A stretch of 64,000 bases of DNA, from contig NZ_FRCL01000014.1 in assembly GCF_900142885.1 (NCBI RefSeq), positions 1 through 64,000 of the forward strand. Direction: 5' to 3'. This document shows, in pieces, positions 25,963-34,922 of this stretch. The translations under genes were made by a program, and so were the position numbers. Source of the stretch: Flavobacterium xinjiangense (GTDB taxonomy: Bacteria; Bacteroidota; Bacteroidia; Flavobacteriales; Flavobacteriaceae). Positions within the stretch are counted from its first letter, which is position 1. The number at the start of each line of letters is the position of its first letter. The notes below the pieces were generated by a model. It did no database searches and was not told the origin of the DNA. It was given only the letters and a program-made list of their open reading frames with translations.

Positions 25963-26616
25963 GTTTTAATTAATAATTTACTACTACAAAGATATAAAGC
26001 AGGTTCTAAATTATCATGGGCAAAATATACCTATGATAGGTTAGATCCATACCGCTTCCTTAACTTCGCATCTGATTGGAGTAATGAATTTAAAAATACA
26101 TTCTAATAGACACTTTTTTCTTTAAAGACAGTAACAAAAACCTTCCTGAAAACAGTCAGGACTTTGTTGCTTTAAAATCGATTTCTTGCTTTGAAAGAGC
26201 ACGCCCCTTGATCGAAAATTGTGAACCAAACCGGTTATGTGATTACTAGGATATAACAGTACAAAATTATACTCAGCGTGCACTTTCCTTGAATACTAAA
26301 TGTTAGGATGAAAATACCCTTTACAAAAACTATAAAATTTTAATGATTATATCAGTAGTCCTCCTTAATCTTCAAAATAACATTTTTACTATATCAGATT
26401 TTAAAAAGAGGCTATAAATGAGAAATCTGCTTTTTAAGCATTTTAGAACTATTGAAAATTCTAATAGACGTTAAAAGTATCAGGAAGATTGCAACGTTCC
26501 TGCAATCGGCAAGATGTCCGGTTGTATCACAACCGATATCTTGCTGCCTATTCACTCGGAACTCGTGGGCAGTGACACTAAAAGATGAAAAGACTTTAAA
26601 AACAATAAAATGAGAG
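25963..26616. other. Gene-free stretch upstream of the mobilization genes
   Basis: About 650 bp without a convincing gene. It ends with the inverted repeat at 26508-26548 and a run toward the mobC start, the place where oriT lies in Bacteroidota mobilizable elements. The rest is AT-rich, and I see nothing further in it. Confidence 0.5.
26508..26548 (+). other. Probable oriT inverted repeat
   Basis: The arms GGCAAGATGTCCGGTTGT and ACAACCGATATCTTGCTGCC pair along most of their length around a three-base loop, about 70 bases upstream of the MobC-like gene. A large imperfect hairpin right before mobC and the relaxase gene is the usual oriT layout. The nick site cannot be named from sequence alone. 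Confidence 0.55.
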
Positions 26617-27006
26617 ATGATGAAAGAGAAAAACAACCGAACAAAGTGGTTTCATCTGCGGTTAACCCCTGATGAATATCAAAAGATAATGAAGGAGTTT
26701 AATAAATCTACTTGCCGAAAACTAAGCGATTATGCCCGAAAAAATCTTTTACAGAAACCTATCGTCAATACCTATCGAAATCAATCCCAAGATGATTTTA
26801 TGGCAGAAATGATTCGTTTGAGAGTGGAACTTAATGCTATCGGCAACAACTTTAATCAGGCCGTGAAAAAACTGCATACGCTGCATCAGATTGCCGATTT
26901 TAAGCACTGGCTTCTCAGCTATGAATTGGAAAAAAAGATACTTTTTAATAAGGTTGATGAAATCAAAAAACACATTCAAAAATTTGCGGAATCATGGTTG
27001 CAATAA
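26617..27006 (+). CDS. mobC: MobC-like relaxosome accessory protein
   Basis: The 129-residue protein begins with a ribbon-helix-helix-like segment (WFHLRLTPDEYQKIMKEFN, KLSDYARKNLLQKP), then the MobC pattern (LRVELNAIGNNFNQAVKKLH) and a helical tail. MobC proteins help the relaxase open oriT DNA. The relaxase gene begins 13 bases before this gene ends, so the two are translated together. A second ATG lies at 26620; the choice does not alter the domain. Confidence 0.87.
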   Translation: MMKEKNNRTKWFHLRLTPDEYQKIMKEFNKSTCRKLSDYARKNLLQKPIVNTYRNQSQDDFMAEMIRLRVELNAIGNNFNQAVKKLHTLHQIADFKHWLLSYELEKKILFNKVDEIKKHIQKFAESWLQ

Positions 27007-28310
27007 TCAAAACGGGACACTCCATAAATCGCATTTTGAACTACAATGAAAACAAAGTTCAGCAGGGAGCAGCAGAATGCATTGGAGCCGGAAATTACCC
27101 GGTTGATATTGAAAAAATGGCCTTCCCCATGAAACTAAACCGGTTCATAAAACAGGCTGATTTAAATGAAAATGTGAAACGCAACAGCGTGCATATTTCG
27201 CTCAATTTTGATGTGACTGAAAAAGGAACTCCAAAAGAGAAACTAATGGAAATAGCGGATACGTATATGGCGAAAATTGGTTTTAAAGAACAACCCTACC
27301 TAGTGTATCAACATCATGATGCTGGACATCCCCACATACATATAATTTCTCTAAAAGTCAGGGATGACGGCAGCCGTATTGACATGCAGAATATTGGTCG
27401 AAACCAATCCGAGAAAGCTAGAAAAGAAATTGAAATAACTTATGGATTGGTTCCAGCGGAGAAGCATAAACGAGAAAAAGAATTAGTCGCAAAACCAGTT
27501 GATGCGAATAAAGTGGAATATGGACGTACTGAAACCAAACGGGCCATAACCAATCTATTGGATAAGGTACTTCAAAATTATAAATACACGAGCCTGCCGG
27601 AATTTAATGCGGTACTTCAGCAGTATAATGTAGTAGCGGACAGAGGCAACGAAAATTCAAGGATTTTTCAAAATAGAGGATTGGTGTATCGCATACTGGA
27701 TGAAGGTGGCAATAAGATAGGTGTTCCTATTAAAGCCAGCGATTTTTACAGCAAACCAACGCTAAAATTTTTAGAAGAACGATTTATTCCAAATGAAAAG
27801 GCAAGGACGCCCTATAAGTCAAGAATAAAAAATGCGATTGATATTGCATTATTGGACAACAAAAAAATGTCGATTCAGGAATTAGCAAAAATAGTAGAAC
27901 TATCCGGAATCAATATAGTCTTTAGACAAAACGCAGAAGGTTTACTATACGGTATCACGTATGTAGACCACCAAACGCAATGTGTATTTAACGGAAGTGC
28001 TTTGGGAAAATCATATAGTGCAAAAGCCATTCAGGAACGCTGTGGTTTATATGAGGTCGAAAATCAAAAAACAACCGTTTCTAAAATTAAAAAATCGGAA
28101 GAACCTAAACCAGGAGTAAATCCAAAAGAAGTTAGCGATTCTTCAATCGATAATGGTTCAAAAGCGAATGGAGCAGTTGAATCAACTAACGTAGTAGAGA
28201 AAATAGTAACCGCAGTCACGCAGACAGAAAATGATTCCTCTTATCTGCCAAATCAACTTAAAGGGAAGCGGAAAAAGAAGAGACGAAAAGGACAATCTAA
28301 TAACCAATAA
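26994..28310 (+). CDS. MobA/BmgA-type relaxase
   Basis: The 438-residue protein has the relaxase histidine triad YQHHDAGHPHIHII at about residues 103-116, which binds the metal used for strand transfer, and the preceding strand HISLNFDV. The N-terminal GHSINRILNYNENKVQ is typical of Bacteroidota mobilization nucleases (MOBP group). It would nick oriT and stay covalently bound to the 5' end during transfer. The last 90 residues are low-complexity and end in a basic run (KGKRKKKRRKGQ). It overlaps mobC and lies 11 bp before the coupling-protein gene. Confidence 0.9.
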   Translation: MVAIIKTGHSINRILNYNENKVQQGAAECIGAGNYPVDIEKMAFPMKLNRFIKQADLNENVKRNSVHISLNFDVTEKGTPKEKLMEIADTYMAKIGFKEQPYLVYQHHDAGHPHIHIISLKVRDDGSRIDMQNIGRNQSEKARKEIEITYGLVPAEKHKREKELVAKPVDANKVEYGRTETKRAITNLLDKVLQNYKYTSLPEFNAVLQQYNVVADRGNENSRIFQNRGLVYRILDEGGNKIGVPIKASDFYSKPTLKFLEERFIPNEKARTPYKSRIKNAIDIALLDNKKMSIQELAKIVELSGINIVFRQNAEGLLYGITYVDHQTQCVFNGSALGKSYSAKAIQERCGLYEVENQKTTVSKIKKSEEPKPGVNPKEVSDSSIDNGSKANGAVESTNVVEKIVTAVTQTENDSSYLPNQLKGKRKKKRRKGQSNNQ

Positions 28311-28321
28311 ATGATATTATT

Positions 28322-30310
28322 ATGGCTATGCAAACTGGAGAAAACGAACAGGCATTGCGGAAAATTCTTGATATGACACGACTCATCAGTATCGCACTTT
28401 TACTGCTCCATTTTTATTATTACTGCTATACTGCATTTCAACAGTGGGGTTTTGTGAGCAGATTCATTGATAAAATATTGGGCAACATTCAACATACTGG
28501 ATTGTTCAGTTATTTTCATAAATCTAAGATTTTTACTTTAGGTTTTTTGTTGATTTCTTTGCTTGGAGCAAAAGGCCGTAAAGACGAAAAACTGAATCAT
28601 AAAACAGCTATTGCCTATATCATAACAGGTATGTTACTTTACTTTTTAAGCTACCTATTGATGTTCGTGAAAACAGATACTACTGCAATAGCAATTATTT
28701 ATATAGGTAGTACGACTATCGGATTTTTATTGATGCTTTCGGGAGGGACATTACTCTCTCGAATGATAAAAAACAGGTTGAATAACAAAGATATTTTTAA
28801 CAAAGAAAATGAAACCTTTCCCCAGGAAGAACGATTACTGGAAAATGAATATTCCATCAATCTTCCGGCGCGTTATTATTTGAAAGATAAAGTTCGAAAC
28901 AGCTGGATCAATATCATCAATCCCTTTCGGGCTTTAATGGTTTTGGGTACACCCGGATCGGGTAAATCCTATTTTGTAATTCGTCATGTTATTACTCAGC
29001 ACATTCGAAAAGGGTTTACGATGTTTATTTATGATTTTAAGTTTGATGACCTTTCCAAAATCACCTATAATACCTGGCTTAAATACAAGCACCTCTATCC
29101 TATTCCACCCCAGTTTTATGTGATCAATTTTGATGACTTGGCCCGCACCCATCGATGCAATCCCTTGGAGCCTTCTGCTATGACGGACATCACAGATGCA
29201 GCGGAATCAGCGCGAACTACTTTTCTGGGTTTAAATAAGGAATGGATCAAAAGACAGGGCGACTTTTTTGTCGAATCACCTATTAATTTCTTGACTGCTA
29301 TAATATGGTATTTGAGGAAATACAAGGATGGCCAGTTCTGTACGCTGCCTCATGTCATTGAGCTAATGCAACTCGACTATGACAGTTTGTTTACGATATT
29401 GCGGACGGAAAAGGAAATAGAAGTACTCATTAATCCATTCATAAATGCTTATCTCAATGATGCCATGGAACAATTAGAGGGACAAATTGCTTCCGCTAAG
29501 ATTGCCATGGCAAGACTTTCATCACCTCAATTGTATTATGTATTATCTGGGAATGACTTTACATTAGACATTAATAATCCAGCTGAACCAAAGATTGTCT
29601 GCATGGGCAATAACCCTCAAAAAATTCAAATTTATGGTGCTGTATTATCCTTGTACGTTTCCCGTTTAATCAAGTTGGTGAATCAAAAAGGGAAACTGAA
29701 AAGCAGCCTGATCTTCGATGAGTTTCCGACTATTTATCTGAACAATATGGACAGCCTCATTGCTACAGCCCGAAGTAATAAGGTAGCCACCTGCTTGGGA
29801 ATTCAAGACTTCAGTCAGCTTCGTAAAGATTACGGTCGCGAACATGCAGATGTGATTACGAATATCACCGGAAACATCGTCAGCGGTCAAGTTACTGGTG
29901 ACACCGCCAAACAATTGTCAGAACGTTTTGGAAAAATTATGCAAGACAGAGAAAGTCTGTCTATAAATAGCGGTGACAACTCCATCAGCCGTTCTAAACA
30001 ATTAGAATCAGCCTTGCCCCCATCTAAGATTTCTTCCCTAAGTTCCGGTGAATTTGTAGGCATGGTTGCCGATGATCCTGATTGCAAAATTGAATTAAAA
30101 GCCTTTCATTGTGAAATTATTAATGACCGCGATGCCCTAAAAAGAGAAGAAGCTAATTATCAAGAGATTGCCGTGATTAGGAAGATTGACAATGCAATGG
30201 TCCAGCGAAACTATTTGCAGATAAAACAGGATATTCAAGAGATCATGCAGTCTGAAATCGAACGTTTATTACATGATCCTAGTCTGACTTATTTGGTATT
30301 GAAGAAGTAA
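28322..30310 (+). CDS. Type IV coupling protein (TraG/VirD4-like)
   Basis: The 662-residue protein has several N-terminal membrane spans (about residues 20-35, 72-90, 100-118, 124-145). An ATPase domain follows, with Walker A TPGSGKSY near residue 211, Walker B SLIFDEFPTIYL near 460, and the late motif IQDFSQLRKDYGRE. Such proteins bring the relaxase-DNA complex to the transfer channel. Carrying its own coupling protein suggests an element that uses another element's channel, since no other transfer genes are present. The start ATG at 28322 is close to the relaxase stop. Confidence 0.9.
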   Translation: MAMQTGENEQALRKILDMTRLISIALLLLHFYYYCYTAFQQWGFVSRFIDKILGNIQHTGLFSYFHKSKIFTLGFLLISLLGAKGRKDEKLNHKTAIAYIITGMLLYFLSYLLMFVKTDTTAIAIIYIGSTTIGFLLMLSGGTLLSRMIKNRLNNKDIFNKENETFPQEERLLENEYSINLPARYYLKDKVRNSWINIINPFRALMVLGTPGSGKSYFVIRHVITQHIRKGFTMFIYDFKFDDLSKITYNTWLKYKHLYPIPPQFYVINFDDLARTHRCNPLEPSAMTDITDAAESARTTFLGLNKEWIKRQGDFFVESPINFLTAIIWYLRKYKDGQFCTLPHVIELMQLDYDSLFTILRTEKEIEVLINPFINAYLNDAMEQLEGQIASAKIAMARLSSPQLYYVLSGNDFTLDINNPAEPKIVCMGNNPQKIQIYGAVLSLYVSRLIKLVNQKGKLKSSLIFDEFPTIYLNNMDSLIATARSNKVATCLGIQDFSQLRKDYGREHADVITNITGNIVSGQVTGDTAKQLSERFGKIMQDRESLSINSGDNSISRSKQLESALPPSKISSLSSGEFVGMVADDPDCKIELKAFHCEIINDRDALKREEANYQEIAVIRKIDNAMVQRNYLQIKQDIQEIMQSEIERLLHDPSLTYLVLKK

Positions 30311-30412
30311 TCAATATAATTTATGTAATCTTAAACCTTTTAAAAATGAAATCAATTAACTCCTTATACTATTATAAATAATTCAAGTCTGTTTCTAAAA
30401 AAAATCAAAGGT

Positions 30413-30460
30413 GTTTGACCAATTGGAATTCAGCGACTATTTCCTGATTACGTGCTCGAA
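30413..30460 (+). pseudogene. Short remnant of a dnaE-like gene
   Basis: About 45 bases read (F)DQLEFSDYFLIT, very close to IDQLEFSGYFLIT in the complete dnaE-like gene of this window (59273-59315). The DNA matches too, with ccaattggaattcagcg against tcaattggaattcagcg. It is too short to be a gene and suggests a deletion or rearrangement at the end of the mobilization block. Confidence 0.5.
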
Positions 30461-30491
30461 CAATTAAAAACAAATCCAATTAAGCTTTAAC

Positions 30492-33400
30492 TTATGTTGG
30501 ACTACCGTCTTGAATACCTGGGTCTATTATTTTTGTAAACGTTGGCAAGATGCTACATACCAATTCATCTCCCTCTAAATTGATATTGGGTACTGGATTC
30601 ACGACAAAGGGAATAAGTACAACCGCGGTACAAGAGTTGTTTAAGGGATTAATTACTTCTACTCTTATCTTTTGCGTTATCGTAACAAACGGATTGGGTA
30701 AAGGGCTAGAAAGCGGGTTATTATTTCCATCAAAATAACGAACCGTCATTTCTGTTTGTCCATTTAGAATAATATTTTGAAAGTTTGAAGTGTCAAACCC
30801 ATATTTTCCATTCCTGCAAAGCCGGATCTGTCTCATCATCGGAAACAGTTGTTAAACTTACGGGAACTGGAAATGCTTCAGGCAAATCAGAGACGATAAA
30901 CTGTACTGTTGAATCAAAAGAGCAGGCTGTTACTGTATTAATAGTTACACGCACTTTTAACACTTGAGATCCTGTTATAAAAGGGTTTGGTAATGGGCTT
31001 GAAAGCGGATTGTTATTTTGGTCCAAATAAGTGACAGTAACATTGGTCAGCACATTCAAAATAGCTGTTTGGATTGTAGAAGTATCAAAAGCATACAGCC
31101 CATCTTGATCATCATCACATTGGGTTTCTATAATCGATTTTGCAATAGGAATGCGTTCAACATTCAGAGTAATATGGCTTCCTTACCCCAAACAATCATT
31201 ATCCAACCTACTATCCACACGAATGTAAATGTTTTGGGTAGTAGGGTATCCAATGTTTCTGTAAATCGCAATATTAGAGATGGAGTTTTTTTCTGCTAAT
31301 TCATCATTTTGGTTTCTATAATAAGTAATGTCTAATTGCTGTCCTACCGGGAAGATGGCCTGTATTTGATTCGTTACGCTGCTAAAATCAAAAGTTGTAA
31401 ATCCATCGGTATTAGTCCCCGAAACCGCATCATCACACTCCGTGAACGAACGAGTAAAATTCAAAGGTATTTGTGTTGTCGAAACAATCAGATTCAATTT
31501 TGCTATTCTAAAACAAGAATTTGTATTGCTTACTCTTACATAAACTGCATCATTACTGACTGTTTGATTGACATAAGTCGTAGTGTTTACAATCGGATTA
31601 GAATTGCTTTGAGCTTCTGATTGCGTTCTAAAAAAAGAGATGTTTTCCGATGAAACATTGTTTGCTATTTTAGGAATTACTTCTTCTAAGTTAAAAATAC
31701 TAAAACCATCAATATCATCATCGCATTGTTTTAAATCAACGACGGCCGTAATAACAGGCAAAGCAAAAACTTGAGTGGTAAAAGAGGTAGTCACGGAACA
31801 ATTGGGATTGTCCCTATTTACCATTTTTACATAAATTGTTTCAGTAGCATTTGTATTCTGATATGCTGTAGGGATTGCAATACTTTGGGTTAAAGCCGCA
31901 TCTTTAAAATAAGTAAGAGAAAATTGCGTAGCCGATTGACCATTCAAATAGCGGCTGCTCTTTGCGTTAAATCGAAAACCACTCGACCGTCGGTATCTGT
32001 TCCTATACTTGTGTTATCACTGCTATTTAGATTCGTAATATTAGTTGCTACATTGGGTTTAGGAGCGTCAAATACGTCAATAAAAAAAGAAGTGGTACTT
32101 TTACATGTACTATTTTCATTATTCGATACTTCCGCTATAATACTTTCAGATTGATATGCATTTTGATTCATATAGGCTGTAGGCGTGGCGATAGCTATAT
32201 TATTGGCATAATCTGACGCATTAGCAAAGTATTTTATAGTGTATAAATTAGGATCTTGTCCATTTAGTATTGTTGCGTTTTGCGATGTTAAATCAAAATC
32301 ATATAACCCATCATTATTAGTATCACAAATTAGCAAGTTTTGTGTTGTTGTTGCGGTGGGAACTCGAGATTACAATATCTTTGGTTTTAGTGGTGGAACC
32401 TGTTATTCCAGTTGCTGTTACCGAAGCTGTTTAAGTACCCTCAGTTGCATATTGATGCGTTGGACTTATATCAGTCGAAGAAATTCCATCTCCAAGATCC
32501 GAGCTGGCTGCTGTTATCGCTTGTATTGCATTTAGTGAATTCTGTCGCAGCGCCAAAGCATAATTTTTTGACATCAAAAAAAGCATCAAAAAACGAGGTG
32601 ATAAATGGTGGTAATCCCAATAGCCGACTTGTATTATTGGCAAGCGGTTGCCCAGCTTCATCAAAATTGCACCCTAACCCCAATACATCGGGATTGTTTA
32701 TAATCGCTAAAGAATTTAGATTATAAGTGCAATAATAATTTTTTTTATTGGGAGCTAATTGTAAGGCTCCAATACCATAACTACCGCTGAAAATTTCTGT
32801 TTTTGAATTAGGAATGTCTATGCTCAATAAATCAAATTGTGCCAACAGATAAGAATTATCTACAGAACAATTAAAGCTTGCATAGAGAACTTTAGAATTA
32901 GTAGAAAATTCAACACCATAGGCTTTAACTTCAGTAAGAATTAATTTGGGATTAAAAACAGCTCCAGTCAACGCATCAAAATCAAAGATATATACTGACC
33001 CTTTATAATTATTATATGGACTAGTCGCCGTATCAATTTGATCGTATGCTGCTGCTAATTTTTCACCATTCGGTGATACTTTTAGGTATCCTATCGCATT
33101 CCTACGATACCCAAAAGTAGGAACACTTGGTCCAACAGTTGATTTTACTGGTGTACTACTGACACCTGTCGTTGTCACTTTGAAAGCGTAAAAGTTATCT
33201 GTAAATTGTGTAATGACCCAATATCCACTTCCAGAAGCATCGTTTACCGCAGTCAATTTTTCAGATCACTTATATTTTATTTCCTCACCATGGGGGTTTG
33301 TATCATATGTAATGAGATGATTATTTCTACTAATAATATCCCCAATACTTCCATTACTACCTATTTTACTTATATCTACTATTGAATAATTCAACCCATT

Positions 33401-33500
33401 ATTTAATCCATCATCATTATCCGGTGTTTTACCGCTATCTACCTCATCGTGGTTCCCCGAAAAAGCATTTGGATATTTAGCAGATAGGATACTGTAATAC
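30492..33500 (-). pseudogene. Broken gliding/T9SS-type adhesin gene
   Basis: Fragments in three minus-strand frames join into one large protein. The N-terminal part (33500-32550) has a repeat-type start (LNYSIVDISKIGSNGS, GYLKVSPNGEKLAAAYDQ). A PKD-like unit (SDLGDGISSTDISPTHQYA) follows, then Cys-Asp repeat domains (CDTNNDGLYDFDLTSQ, CDDDIDGFSIFNLEEV, QCDDDQDGLYAFDTS). These are hallmarks of flavobacterial T9SS type B surface proteins. I see nonsense codons at about 33265 and 31183-31185, and frame changes near 32550, 32430, 31945 and 30815. The C-terminal sorting domain is absent and the 5' end is cut, so it is dead. The many independent lesions suggest long decay. Confidence 0.85.
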
Positions 33501-33595
33501 TAAGATTAAAAAACAAAGGATGTAGTCCAGATTTTGAGATAAACTGGAAGTTATAAATTCTGATTTAAATTCCAATAAAAAAAGTATAGAATGAA

Positions 33596-34876
33596 TTACC
33601 TCCTAAAAATATCCCTAAACTGATACAACAGGCGTTCTATTAAACGTAAATCTTCTGTGACAATTTCAGCACTCCCTGTCATTTCTTGTTGGAACGGAAT
33701 CGTTTTGTGATAGGAAGTTTTTAGTTTTTGTGATAAGGATACATCAATTAGTAGATTTCCGTCTTTATCTGGTGTTAAAGAAATATTCTTGATTTTTCCA
33801 CATAACATTCCGTATTGGCTGTCCGGAAAATTAGTTAAACGAATATTTACGGCTTGTCCTACTTGTATTTTTCCTGAATTCAACGCAGGTGCTTTCAATT
33901 TTCCAACATATCCTTTTTCCAAAGTTGGAATTACAGCAAAAATGGCATCACCGGCAGTAATTGTTTGATTGGCGGTCCAAATTTGTAAAAAAGAAACTTT
34001 ACCAGTAACCGAAGATTGTAATACATATGCTAATTCCCAATCTTTTATTACTTTTTTTAACTGATAAAATGCTTGAATTTTGTTTCTTTCCAAATTGATT
34101 TCTTCCTTAGTTTCGTTAATTTTATTGCTTTTACTATTTTTAGAATTGTCAATCAAAGTCGATTTCAATTGAGAAATTGTGCTCAACAAACTTCTATAAC
34201 TTTTTTCCGCTTGAAGATAGCCCAGTTTTTTACTCTCAAAATCCTGAGTCGAAATCACTCCTTTATTGAACAAGATTTCGTATCTATTTACATCACTTTT
34301 TTGCAATAGCAGTTCGATTTCATTCAAACTTTTTTGTTGCTGCAAAATATCCAAACGAGCTGATATTTGAACACCCTCAGAGTTTTGAGCATTCCCCTCT
34401 ACCTCATAAGGCCGTAAATCAGCGTTTAATTCATTGGCGATATAAGCGGCATGAAATCCTGCATATGCACTTTCTATATCTCCTAGCTGGGCAGTTGAGA
34501 GTTCTTTAAAATCAAAATTAGTTCCGCTAACATTCGTTTTCATCATTTTTTTTAATAAAAAAACATCGTGGTAATTGGCCGTATTTTGAATAATTGCAAG
34601 AGGGGTATTTTCCAAAACCATTGCTTTGTCGTGCACCAAAACAGTTTCAATTTTACCCGTGGTTTTGGCTACAACTTTTTCGGGGGGAATGTTAGTCGTT
34701 ATTACAATTTGAGCAGAAACAATATCGGGGTATTTAATGAACCATGTAGAAAAAAGTAACATGAAAATGATTCCAGAAACCACTATCGTACCCCAACGAA
34801 TCATCCAATTGGGGATTCGGGTAAGAATTTCTTGGACTTCTTCGCTACGGAGTTCTAGCTCTTTATTTTTAGGCAT
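33596..34876 (-). CDS. HlyD-family membrane-fusion protein
   Basis: The 426-residue protein has one membrane span (about 30-50) after a short cytoplasmic N-terminus, a lipoyl-like half motif (VVAKTTGKIETVLVHDKAMV), a long coiled coil (about 160-270) and a closing beta-barrel part (SVTGKVSFLQ, VGQAVNIRLTNFPDSQYG). It is the adaptor that links a C39-peptidase ABC exporter to an outer-membrane channel. It lies 46 bp after the exporter gene, last in the peptide cluster. No TolC-like gene is present, so the outer-membrane partner must lie elsewhere. Confidence 0.9.
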   Translation of the reverse strand: MPKNKELELRSEEVQEILTRIPNWMIRWGTIVVSGIIFMLLFSTWFIKYPDIVSAQIVITTNIPPEKVVAKTTGKIETVLVHDKAMVLENTPLAIIQNTANYHDVFLLKKMMKTNVSGTNFDFKELSTAQLGDIESAYAGFHAAYIANELNADLRPYEVEGNAQNSEGVQISARLDILQQQKSLNEIELLLQKSDVNRYEILFNKGVISTQDFESKKLGYLQAEKSYRSLLSTISQLKSTLIDNSKNSKSNKINETKEEINLERNKIQAFYQLKKVIKDWELAYVLQSSVTGKVSFLQIWTANQTITAGDAIFAVIPTLEKGYVGKLKAPALNSGKIQVGQAVNIRLTNFPDSQYGMLCGKIKNISLTPDKDGNLLIDVSLSQKLKTSYHKTIPFQQEMTGSAEIVTEDLRLIERLLYQFRDIFRR

Positions 34877-34922
34877 TGTTCATTTTTTTTAATTCTAAAA
34901 TCATTAATCTCAATCTATGATC

